Source of the DNA: Azoarcus sp.
GTDB taxonomy: Bacteria; Pseudomonadota; Gammaproteobacteria; Burkholderiales; Rhodocyclaceae
DNA: 10,141 nucleotides
Assembly (NCBI GenBank): GCA_031259795.1
Contig: JAIRLA010000198.1
Coordinates: forward strand, 1-10,141
Reading direction: 5' to 3'
The translations under genes and the position numbers were made by a program. Shown here piece after piece: positions 1-7,168 of this stretch. The notes beneath the pieces are model-generated. The model saw only the letters and a program-made list of their open reading frames with translations. It did not search any database and was not told where the DNA came from. Within the stretch, counting starts at the first letter, position 1; the number at the start of each line of letters is the position of its first letter.

Positions 1-149
1 AGGGTGAACGCGGACATGAGCAGTCCCTGCGCCACCTCGACCACCCAGTCGGGCGCGTTGTTGATACGCGCAAGCCATCCCTTCCTTTCATCGGCGATCA
101 GGAAATCAGTCCGGGCGGCCTCCAATCTGCTTTCATAGTCATTGTCCAC
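1..149 (-). CDS. Unrecognised protein, N-terminal 49 residues only (runs off left edge)
   Basis: An open minus-strand frame starts at GTG (147-149) and stays open to the window edge. The start is supported by GGGAG at 156-160, six bases upstream. The visible protein begins (M)DNDYESRLEAARTDF and continues through a charged stretch (IADERKGWLARINN) into a more hydrophobic part (VVEVAQGLLMSAFTL) at the edge. No signal peptide is evident and I do not recognise a family. The frame is also open upstream to an ATG at 237-239. That longer version would read through the hairpin at 171-199 and has no ribosome binding site, so GTG 149 is preferred. It lies downstream of glnE on the same strand with a 136-bp gap and probably a terminator between, so it is likely a separate transcription unit. 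It is too short for function to be assigned, and even its reality rests on the start site and one open frame. Confidence 0.5.
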   Translation of the reverse strand, partial: MDNDYESRLEAARTDFLIADERKGWLARINNAPDWVVEVAQGLLMSAFT

Positions 150-170
150 GAGCCGCTCCCATGGCAACGA

Positions 171-199
171 GCAAAACCAAACCGGCCCGTGCGGGCCGG
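171..199 (-). terminator. Probable rho-independent terminator of glnE
   Basis: A perfect 7-bp stem (CCGGCCC at 182-188 with GGGCCGG at 193-199, loop GTGC) is followed on the minus strand by a T-rich tail, TTTGGTTTTG (172-181). It lies about 85 bases past the glnE stop and just before the start region of the left-edge gene, which is where a glnE terminator would be expected. The T-run is interrupted by two G's, so termination may be partial. Confidence 0.5.
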
Positions 200-226
200 G
201 CCGGTATCGCGCAAGCCCAGGCAGAA

Positions 227-270
227 CCCGCGCGCTCATCGGGAAGTATAGATCGGCCCGCGCGCTCGTC
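227..270. repeat. Short direct repeat, 14 bp with one mismatch
   Basis: CCCGCGCGCTCATC (227-240) and CCCGCGCGCTCGTC (257-270) are 30 bp apart in the gap after glnE. The second copy ends 15 bases from the glnE stop codon. No role is evident. It may simply be low-complexity GC-rich sequence. Confidence 0.4.
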
Positions 271-285
271 CAGCCGGACAGGTTC

Positions 286-2994
286 TCAGGCGTCCGCGAT
301 CGTCGAGCCGAAGACTTCCCGCCACAGCGCCAGCACCGGCGCGCGCAGGGGGGCGGCTTCGTCGAGCGGGATGCGGGCGGGTTGGTCGTTGAGGCGCTGG
401 CGGTGCTGCAATTGGCGCAGGTTGCGGTAGCTGTCGGCGCAGGCGGCGGCGAGTCCGGCGGGGATCAGGCCGAGATCGGCGGCGATGCCCAGGAGGGCGA
501 TGTTGCCGAGGTTGCGCGTCAGTCCGGGGTGGGCGTGGGCGTGGCCGAGCACGAGGTACTGGATCAGGAATTCGACGTCGACGAGGCCGCCCGCGTCGTG
601 CTTGAGGTCGAAGAGCGGGCTTTTGCCGGCGTGGGCGGCGCGCATTTTGTCGCGCATGGCGATGACGTCGGCGCGCAGTGTTTGCCGGTCGCGCGGCAGG
701 CGCAGGACTTCGTCGCGGATGTGCTCGAACGCCGCGCCCAGCGCCGCGTCGCCCGCGGTGTAGCGGGCGCGGGTCAATGCCTGGTGTTCCCAGGCCCAGG
801 CGGATTCGAGTTGGTACTTGCGGAAGGCGGCGAGTGAGCAGGCGACGAGGCCGGATTCGCCGTTGGGGCGCAGCCGCAGGTCGGTCTCGAACAGGATGCC
901 GGCGGCGGTGCGGCTCGATAGCCACGAGCTGATGCGCTGCGCCAGGCGGGCGTAGAGTTCGCTCGCTTCGATGTCGTCATCTTCGTAGAGGAAGATGAGG
1001 TCGAGGTCCGAGGCGTAGCCCAGTTCCTTGCCGCCGAGCTTGCCGTAGCCGATGACGGCGAAGCGGGGTTCGTCGCGGCGGCGGTTCTTGATTTTGCGCC
1101 AGCACGGCGCGATGGCGAGGCCGATCATGATGTCGGCCAGCATCGACAGGTGGTCGGCGAGTTTTTCCACGCTGAGCTGGCCGGCGAGGTCCTGGGTGAG
1201 CAGGCGGAAGACCTGGACGTGGTGGCGTTCGCGCATCAGATCCATTTGCCGTTCCATGTCGGGTTCGATGGCGTCGAGTTCGGCGGCCAGTTCGCGCTGG
1301 AAGCGCGGCCAGTCGGGCATGGCTTCCTGGGCGCTGCCGTCGAGCAGTTCGTCGAGCAGGATGGGGTGGCGGCAGAGGTATTGCGCCGCCCAGTGCGAGG
1401 CGCTGGCGAGGTCGACGACCCGGCGCAGGGCTTGCGGGTATTGTTGCAGCAGGGCGAGGTAGGCGCCGCGCCGGGCGATGCTGTCGAGCAGGTCGAGGCT
1501 GCGCGCCAGCGCGTCGTCGGCGTTCGGCGCGGCGGCGGCGGCGGCGAGCAGGCGGGGCATCAGGGCGTCGAAGCGGGCGCGGATGTTGCCGGGAAGCTGC
1601 CGGTAGCGCGCGCCGGCGCGCGTGGCGGCCAGGCGCGCGGCGGCGGCGTCCGGATCGCGGTAGCCGAGCCGGCCCAGCGTGGCGGCGGCGTCGAGCCCGT
1701 CGGCGATGTTTTGCCAGATGTCGGCGAGTTTGTGCGGATCGTCTTCGGCTTCGTCCGGTTCGCCGAATACGGCCTCGAAATGGCGGCTGACGGCGGCGCG
1801 GTGGCGGTCGAGCGCCGCGAGCAGCGCGGGGTAGCCGGCGAAGCCCATGGTCTCGGCGATCAGGGCCTGGTCGCCGGTGTTCGCGGGCAGGTCGTGGGTC
1901 TGGGCGTCGTCGAGGTATTGCAGCCGGTGTTCGAGGCGGCGCAGGAAGGTATAGGCCGCGCCGAGTTCTTCGACGGTTTCGGCCTTGAGGATGGCGCGTT
2001 CGGCGAGGCAGTCGAGCACCCGGAGCGTCGGGCATATTTGCAGTGCCTGGTCGCGCCCGCCGCGGATGAGCTGGAATACCTGGGCGATGAATTCGATTTC
2101 GCGGATGCCGCCGGGGCCGAGTTTGATGTTGTGGGCGCGGTCGCGGCGGGCGACTTCGCGCCGGATCTGGGCGTGCAGTTCGCGCATGGCGCCGATGGCG
2201 CCGAAATCGAGGTATTTGCGGAAGACGAAAGGACGGACGATGGCGCGCAGGGCTTGCGCCTTCGCTTCGCCGGTGAGGAGGCGGGCCTTGATCCAGGCGT
2301 AGCGTTCCCATTCCCGGCCCTGGGTGACGAAGTAGTTCTCCAGCATGTCGAGGCTGGCCACGAGCGGCCCGGAGTCGCCGTTGGGGCGCAGCCGCATGTC
2401 GACGCGGAAGACCTGGCCGTCTTCCGTGAGTTCGGCCAGGGCGGCGATGATCTGTTTGCCCAGGCGCGCGAAGAATTCGAAATTGCTGATGGTTTTCGGG
2501 CCGTCGCTGTCGCCGTCCTCGGGGTAGAGGAAGATCAGGTCGATGTCGGAGCTGACGTTGAGTTCGCGCCCGCCGAGCTTGCCCATGCCGATGATGAGCA
2601 ATTCCTGCTCCGCGCCGTCCGGGGCGCGCGGCGCGCCGTGACGCGCGACCAGCGCCGCGCGCAGGACGGCGTGGGCGTGGGCGATGGCGGTTTCGGCGAG
2701 CGCGGTCATGGTTTCGGTGACTTCGGCCAGATCGGCCAGGCCGCCGAGATCGCGCACGATCAGATGGCACAGCGCCCAGGCGCGCAGGCGGCGCAGGACG
2801 GGGCGCAGGTTGGCCTCGTCGGCGCCCTGGCGGGCGATGAAGGCGCGCATGGCCTCGCCGCCGATCGCGTGTTCGAGTCCGCCGCCCAGGTATTCGCCCA
2901 GCCACGGGCGGCTGTCGAGCATGCGCCGCAGGAAGCGCGACTGGCGCGCGGCGCGGTCGACGATCCCTGCTGATGCTGTTGTATCGAACGGCAT
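286..2994 (-). CDS. glnE: Bifunctional glutamine synthetase adenylyltransferase / adenylyl-removing enzyme
   Basis: GlnE controls nitrogen assimilation in the cytoplasm. It attaches AMP to a tyrosine of glutamine synthetase (inactivating) and removes it by phosphorolysis, in response to PII protein and glutamine. The 902-residue protein shows the family's two homologous nucleotidyltransferase halves. The N-terminal (adenylyl-removing) half has GMGKLGGRELNVSSDIDL at residues 136-153 with metal-binding D150 and D152, then DMRLRPNGDSGPLV at 199-212. The C-terminal (adenylylating) half has GYGKLGGKELGYASDLDL at 649-666 with D663 and D665, then DLRLRPNGESGLV at 705-717. GPGGIREIEF (293-302) and AGGLVDVEFL (801-810) are the paired downstream motifs. 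The start ATG at 2992-2994 is chosen because GGGAG (3003-3007) lies 8 bases upstream. The frame is open further, to 3312, but that extension overlaps yhdP and has no family-like sequence. The length is slightly below E. coli GlnE (946), mainly at the N terminus. Both active sites look intact. Confidence 0.97.
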   Translation of the reverse strand: MPFDTTASAGIVDRAARQSRFLRRMLDSRPWLGEYLGGGLEHAIGGEAMRAFIARQGADEANLRPVLRRLRAWALCHLIVRDLGGLADLAEVTETMTALAETAIAHAHAVLRAALVARHGAPRAPDGAEQELLIIGMGKLGGRELNVSSDIDLIFLYPEDGDSDGPKTISNFEFFARLGKQIIAALAELTEDGQVFRVDMRLRPNGDSGPLVASLDMLENYFVTQGREWERYAWIKARLLTGEAKAQALRAIVRPFVFRKYLDFGAIGAMRELHAQIRREVARRDRAHNIKLGPGGIREIEFIAQVFQLIRGGRDQALQICPTLRVLDCLAERAILKAETVEELGAAYTFLRRLEHRLQYLDDAQTHDLPANTGDQALIAETMGFAGYPALLAALDRHRAAVSRHFEAVFGEPDEAEDDPHKLADIWQNIADGLDAAATLGRLGYRDPDAAAARLAATRAGARYRQLPGNIRARFDALMPRLLAAAAAAPNADDALARSLDLLDSIARRGAYLALLQQYPQALRRVVDLASASHWAAQYLCRHPILLDELLDGSAQEAMPDWPRFQRELAAELDAIEPDMERQMDLMRERHHVQVFRLLTQDLAGQLSVEKLADHLSMLADIMIGLAIAPCWRKIKNRRRDEPRFAVIGYGKLGGKELGYASDLDLIFLYEDDDIEASELYARLAQRISSWLSSRTAAGILFETDLRLRPNGESGLVACSLAAFRKYQLESAWAWEHQALTRARYTAGDAALGAAFEHIRDEVLRLPRDRQTLRADVIAMRDKMRAAHAGKSPLFDLKHDAGGLVDVEFLIQYLVLGHAHAHPGLTRNLGNIALLGIAADLGLIPAGLAAACADSYRNLRQLQHRQRLNDQPARIPLDEAAPLRAPVLALWREVFGSTIADA

Positions 2995-3002
2995 CGAATG
3001 GA

Positions 3003-3007
3003 CTCCC
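3003..3007 (-). promoter_or_regulatory. Ribosome binding site fixing the glnE start
   Basis: GGGAG on the minus strand, eight bases before the ATG at 2992-2994. It decides between this start and the much longer open frame reaching back to 3312. Confidence 0.75.
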
Positions 3008-3018
3008 AAAATTGGTAA

Positions 3019-3048
3019 AATGTATTCTCCCTCGACGATATTTGTTAC
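3019..3048 (-). promoter_or_regulatory. Candidate sigma-70-type promoter for glnE (weak)
   Basis: On the minus strand, GTAACA (3043-3048, 4 of 6 to TTGACA) lies 18 bases before TACATT (3019-3024, 4 of 6 to TATAAT). Transcription would start near 3012, a few bases before the ribosome binding site. The -35 hexamer lies inside the first copy of the 13-bp direct repeat at 3043-3070. The match is modest, and AT-rich islands in a GC-rich genome often look promoter-like. No sigma-54 (TGGCAC-N5-TTGC) site was seen. Confidence 0.3.
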
Positions 3049-3070
3049 TTTACGTGTTGTTACTTTGCGT
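3043..3070. repeat. Tandem 13-bp direct repeat between glnE and yhdP, possible operator
   Basis: TGTTACTTTACGT (3043-3055) and TGTTACTTTGCGT (3058-3070) are separated by 2 bp, giving a 15-bp repeat period with one mismatch. On the minus strand they read GTAAC-N5-GTAAA-GTAAC. Such directly repeated half-sites are typical of winged-helix response regulators of the OmpR/PhoB/CpxR class, but no regulator is identified here. The repeat overlaps the candidate -35 of glnE and ends on the palindrome at 3068-3079. Confidence 0.5.
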
Positions 3071-3079
3071 CCCGGGACG
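3068..3079. promoter_or_regulatory. Perfect 12-bp palindrome, possible operator
   Basis: CGTCCCGGGACG is a perfect inverted repeat with no spacer. It sits in the divergent intergenic region and shares its first three bases with the end of the second 13-bp direct repeat. Its symmetry and position suit a dimeric regulator shared by glnE and yhdP, but GC-rich palindromes also arise by chance. Confidence 0.3.
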
Positions 3080-3204
3080 ATGCCGCATTGTAGCTTTGTC
3101 GCAGGACGGGCGCGGGAGCCGCCGCCGCGGGAATCGTTTGCTCGCCGTAAAACGGTGGAAATCCGTACTTTCCGGTTGCGGCCTTCTTTTGTTATGTTAT
3201 TTAA

Positions 3205-6200
3205 GTGAATACTAAAATCTCTTCCGAATCTTCTTCCTTTTCTCCCGAACCGTCCGCCCGGAGCGCCGATCGGCGCAAAGCCGCTCCGGGCGTCTGGGCG
3301 CGCTTCATGCATGGACTGGGGTGGGCGCTTCTCGTCCTCTGGTTCGCGGGCGGCGGGCTATTCGTCGCCTTGCGCGTCTGGGTGTTGCCCTGGGTGGGCG
3401 CGCATCCGGAATGGGTCGCCGCCCAGCTCTCCCGCGCCATCGGCCTGCCGGTGAAGATCGACCGGCTGGAGACGGGCTGGCCGGGGCTGCGACCGAGGCT
3501 GCGTCTCGGCGGCCTGGCGGTGCATGACGGAGCCGGGCGGGAAGTGCTGCGGCTGGAACAGGTCGAAGCCACGCTGGCGTGGTCGTCCCTGTGGCGGCGG
3601 ATGCCGGACTTCCACTGGCTGGAGATCATCGGGCCGACGATCGAACTGGGGCGCGGCAAGGATGGCGTCCCGAGCGTGGCGGGCATCCATCTTGCTCCCG
3701 GCGAGAGCAACCGCGGCAAGGAAACCGGCGCCGGTTTCGTGACATGGCTGCTCGGACAGAACCGCGTCGCGGTGCGCGACGCCACCCTGATCTGGAACGA
3801 CGAACTGCGCGCCGCGCCGCCGCTGCGCCTGGAAGAAGCCCGCTTCGTCTTCAGCCGCGGGCGCGGCCGGCATCGTTTCGCGCTCAAGGCGCGGCCTCCC
3901 GCCAAGATGGCGACGACGCTCGATGTGCGCGGCGAACTGGGCGAGTTTTTCGATCCCGGCGCGCCGGCGACCGCTTCCGGGCGACTGTACGTCGGACTCG
4001 AACGCGCCGATCTCGGTAGCTGGCAGGCATGGGTGGATTACCCGTTCCCATGCCGGGGACACGGCGGCGTGCGCTTGTGGCTCGACAGCGACGGCGCGGG
4101 CGGCATCGACGCGAGCGCGGATGTGCAGCTGGACGGCGTCGAAGCCACGCTGGCGCCGGAACTGCCGCCATTGCGGCTCACCCGCCTCAGCGGCAACCTG
4201 CGGTTGCAGCGCGCCGCCGGCAAGACCGAGATGAGCGCGCGCGAGTTGTGGCTGGTCATGGGCAATGGCGGCAAGCTCGCGCCCGCCGATTTCACGCTGC
4301 GATTGCACCAGGCGGACGATGGCGCGGTGACCGGGGGCGAGTTCTCGGCCAGCGCGTTCGATCTGGCCGTGCTCGCGCATCTGGCCGGGCGCTTGCCCGT
4401 CAGCGATGAAAGCATGCGCATGGCGCTGGCGGCGCTCGACCCGCGAGGGCGCGTGCGCGCGCTTTCGTTCGGCTGGCGGGGACGCATCACCGCGCCGTAT
4501 GCGTGGACGCTGAAAACGCATTTCGAGAACGCCGGACTCGCCGCGCTCGGCGCCATTCCCGGCGCGGGCGGGTTGTCGGGGCGGATCGAGGGTAACGAGG
4601 AGGCGGGGAATTTCACGATCGTCAGCCGCGACGCGCATCTCGATTTACCCGCGGTGTTCGAGGAGGCGCGCATTTTTTTCGCCGCGCTCGATGTCGATGG
4701 CGGCTGGAAACGGCAGAACGGGCGGCTGGAACTGATGTTCGAGACGGTCAAGTTCGCCAATGACGATGCGGAAGGCGCGGCGTCCGGGCGCTATTGGCGA
4801 GCGAACGGCAACCCGGGCGAAGTCGATCTCACGGCGAAGCTTGTCCGCGCCGATGGCGCGGCGGTATGGCGTTATTTGCCCAAGGCCATCAACGAGCGCG
4901 TCCATGAATGGATGCAAGGCGCCATCCAGCGCGGCAAGGTGAGCGGCGTGAGCATGGAACTCCGCGGGCGGCTGAAGGATTTCCCGTTCCGGGAGAAACA
5001 GGGGCGCTTTTTCGTGAAGGCCGATGTGACGGGAGGGCAGCTCGAATACGCCGCCGGCTGGCCGGCGCTCGAAGATATCGCGGGCGAACTCCGCTTTGAG
5101 GGGCCCGGCCTGACCATCGAGGCCAACAAGGCCCGCATCTTCGGGACGCATCTGGAACGGATACGGCTCGGTATTCCCGACCTCGGCGCGGGCGTCATGG
5201 CGGTGGAAGGGACGGCGAACGGGCCGAGCGCGGATTTCCTGCGCTTCATCGCCGAAAGTCCGCTTCCCGTGCGTCTGCGCGATTTCACCGCGCCGCTGTG
5301 GGCCGAAGGAAACGGGCGGCTCGATCTCAATCTGGTGATCCCCTTGCGCGAACTCGAAGCCACCACGGTGAGCGGCGACTACCGCTTCGCCGCCAACCTC
5401 ATCGGTTTCGCCGAGGGCTGGCCGACGCTGGAAAACGCCGGAGGCAACCTGAGCTTCACCGGCGACAGATTGCGCATTCCCTCCATCCGCGGCCATATGC
5501 TCGGCGCGCCGGTCGCGGTCGAAGGGAGCACCACCGCCGCCGGCCTGTCCTTGCATGCGCGAGGGCAGGCGGACATGGCGAGCGCGCGCAAGACATTTTC
5601 CTGGCCGCTGCTGGAGCAACTCGACGGGATCGTGGATTGGCAGGCGGAATTCGCCTTTGGTCACGACAACGCATGGGCCATCATGCATCTGGGACTCGAC
5701 GACCTGCACTCGCGGCTGCCCGCCCCCTTCGCCAAGGAACGCGGAGAAAACTGGCCGCTGGAAATCGTCGCCATTTCCTCGGGCGAGGGCAAATCCCAAC
5801 GGTTCGTGGCAAAGCTGGGCAAATGGCTCGACGTTGAACTCGAACGCGATGCCGCCGGGACGTTGCGCGGCGGCGTGGGCGTGAATCAACCGGCGCGGAA
5901 TGATGGCGACGGCATACAAGTCGCGGCGACGGTCGATACGCTGGATGTCGACGCCTGGCGGCGGATACTGGGCGAAAAGCGCGGCGGCGGCGGGGACGAG
6001 GCCCCGCCGCTGGCGGGCGTCACGCTGGAAGCCGGACAACTGCGCGCGTTCGGACGCACGTTCAATGCGCTGAAACTGCGCGCGCTGGCCGATGCCGAGG
6101 GTTGGAAAGCCAACGTGGAAAGCGCCGAGGCGCAGGGTGATCTCATCTGGCGCAAGGCGGGCGATGGCATGCTGTCGGCGCGCCTGCGCCGTCTGGCGCT

Positions 6201-7113
6201 GCCCGGCGAAGAGGCGCGCGATGAAAGTGGGAGCGAAAGCGAAACGCCGCCGCCCCAGAGCCTGCCGGGGCTGGATGTACGGGTGGAGCAGTTCGCGCTG
6301 GGCGGCAGCGAACTGGGCCGCCTCGAAGTGCGGGCGTTCAATCAGGACGGACACTGGCGGCTCGACAAATTTTCCGTTCACCATCCGGATGCGCAATTTT
6401 CCGGCAGCGGCGCCTGGCAGCCGGGCGAACAGGGACGCACCCAACTCGATTTCACCCTCTCCACCAGCAATATCGGCCATCTCGCCAGGATTCTGGGCTA
6501 TGCCAACATAGTGCGCGGAGGGCAAGCCACGCTCGCGGGGCAATTGGGCTGGCGGGACATGCCGCTGCATATCGATTACCGCACGCTGTCCGGGCAACTC
6601 GACCTGAACGCCCGCAATGGCCGTTTCGAGCAACTCGAACCCGGCGTTGGCCGCCTGCTCGGCGTCCTCAGTCTGCAAGCCCTGCCGCGCCGGGCGACAC
6701 TCGATTTCCGCGACGTATTCTCCGAAGGCTTCATTTTCGACCGTATCGCCGGCAGCATCGCCGTCGCCAACGGTGTGATGCGCACCGACAAAATCGAGAT
6801 CACCGGCCCCGCGGCGCGGGTTTTCATGAGCGGCCAGGCCGACGTCGACGAAGAAACCCAGGATCTGCGCGTCACCGTGCGTCCGACGCTGGCCGAATCG
6901 GTCGCCGTGGGCGCCGCCGTGGTCAACCCGGCGGCGGGCGCGGTGACATACATCGCCCAAAAAGCGCTGGGCGATCCCATCGAAAAAATGTTCTCCTACG
7001 ACTACACGATCACGGGAAACTGGTCCGATCCCCTGGTCGAGAAAGTCGCCGCCATACAACCGGCCAGGCAGACGAGCGTGGCGGACGAAGGTTTATTGCA
7101 GGGATTGCCCTGA
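3205..7113 (+). CDS. yhdP: YhdP family AsmA-like protein (inner-membrane-anchored, phospholipid transport)
   Basis: A 1302-residue protein of the YhdP/TamB/YdbH (AsmA-like) group. In E. coli these proteins span the periplasm and move phospholipids from the inner to the outer membrane. E. coli YhdP has 1266 residues, so this is full length. A short Ser/Pro/Arg-rich cytoplasmic segment (1-37) precedes one transmembrane segment (about 38-62, WALLVLWFAGGGLFVALRVW). A long, repeat-like beta-rich periplasmic part follows, starting at LPVKIDRLETGWPGLRPRL. The conserved C-terminal part (about 1170-1290) includes DVFSEGFIFDRIAGSIAV, DKIEITGPAARVFMSG and DPLVEKVAAI. The GTG at 3205 follows an in-frame TAA (3202-3204) directly and has no clear ribosome binding site. 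ATG 3307 (residue 35) is a possible alternative that still keeps the membrane segment. It is divergent from glnE. The downstream neighbour is convergent manC rather than the nitrilase-family gene and tldD often found after yhdP in betaproteobacteria. Confidence 0.95.
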   Translation: MNTKISSESSSFSPEPSARSADRRKAAPGVWARFMHGLGWALLVLWFAGGGLFVALRVWVLPWVGAHPEWVAAQLSRAIGLPVKIDRLETGWPGLRPRLRLGGLAVHDGAGREVLRLEQVEATLAWSSLWRRMPDFHWLEIIGPTIELGRGKDGVPSVAGIHLAPGESNRGKETGAGFVTWLLGQNRVAVRDATLIWNDELRAAPPLRLEEARFVFSRGRGRHRFALKARPPAKMATTLDVRGELGEFFDPGAPATASGRLYVGLERADLGSWQAWVDYPFPCRGHGGVRLWLDSDGAGGIDASADVQLDGVEATLAPELPPLRLTRLSGNLRLQRAAGKTEMSARELWLVMGNGGKLAPADFTLRLHQADDGAVTGGEFSASAFDLAVLAHLAGRLPVSDESMRMALAALDPRGRVRALSFGWRGRITAPYAWTLKTHFENAGLAALGAIPGAGGLSGRIEGNEEAGNFTIVSRDAHLDLPAVFEEARIFFAALDVDGGWKRQNGRLELMFETVKFANDDAEGAASGRYWRANGNPGEVDLTAKLVRADGAAVWRYLPKAINERVHEWMQGAIQRGKVSGVSMELRGRLKDFPFREKQGRFFVKADVTGGQLEYAAGWPALEDIAGELRFEGPGLTIEANKARIFGTHLERIRLGIPDLGAGVMAVEGTANGPSADFLRFIAESPLPVRLRDFTAPLWAEGNGRLDLNLVIPLRELEATTVSGDYRFAANLIGFAEGWPTLENAGGNLSFTGDRLRIPSIRGHMLGAPVAVEGSTTAAGLSLHARGQADMASARKTFSWPLLEQLDGIVDWQAEFAFGHDNAWAIMHLGLDDLHSRLPAPFAKERGENWPLEIVAISSGEGKSQRFVAKLGKWLDVELERDAAGTLRGGVGVNQPARNDGDGIQVAATVDTLDVDAWRRILGEKRGGGGDEAPPLAGVTLEAGQLRAFGRTFNALKLRALADAEGWKANVESAEAQGDLIWRKAGDGMLSARLRRLALPGEEARDESGSESETPPPQSLPGLDVRVEQFALGGSELGRLEVRAFNQDGHWRLDKFSVHHPDAQFSGSGAWQPGEQGRTQLDFTLSTSNIGHLARILGYANIVRGGQATLAGQLGWRDMPLHIDYRTLSGQLDLNARNGRFEQLEPGVGRLLGVLSLQALPRRATLDFRDVFSEGFIFDRIAGSIAVANGVMRTDKIEITGPAARVFMSGQADVDEETQDLRVTVRPTLAESVAVGAAVVNPAAGAVTYIAQKALGDPIEKMFSYDYTITGNWSDPLVEKVAAIQPARQTSVADEGLLQGLP

Positions 7114-7168
7114 GAATCCGGCCACGATTTCCGGTGACCGGCCGCCGCGGCTGAAAACAGTATCGCGT
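7114..7168. other. Convergent intergenic gap yhdP / manC
   Basis: Fifty-five bases separate the two convergent stop codons. The gap contains a weak CGGCC (7119-7123) / GGCCG (7140-7144) stem with a 16-base loop and the near-palindrome CCGGTGACCGG (7131-7141). No run of T or A completes a rho-independent terminator on either strand, so I do not call one. Confidence 0.5.

Noticed and set aside
977..2905. 642-residue open frame on the minus strand in another frame of glnE
   Set aside because: The translation is Arg/Pro-rich and has no domain. It is the out-of-frame shadow of glnE.
1150..2973. 607-residue open frame on the plus strand
   Set aside because: It lies wholly antisense to glnE, whose two catalytic halves are unmistakable. 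The translation is low-complexity (V/G/A/E-rich), as expected for the complement of a GC-rich gene.
3120..3204. Sigma-54 promoter for nitrogen control
   Set aside because: No TGGCAC-N5-TTGC-like pair is seen on either strand of the glnE-yhdP gap.
2995..3312. N-terminal extension of glnE by 106 residues
   Set aside because: The extension overlaps the yhdP 5' end and reads through the intergenic repeats and palindrome. The ATG at 2994 has its own ribosome binding site and gives a family-like length.
4645..7059. 804-residue open frame on the minus strand
   Set aside because: It is antisense to yhdP, and its composition and lack of recognisable motifs mark it as a GC-driven shadow.
7118..7144. 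Bidirectional terminator between yhdP and manC
   Set aside because: Only a 5-bp stem with a 16-base loop is present, and there is no T-run on either strand.
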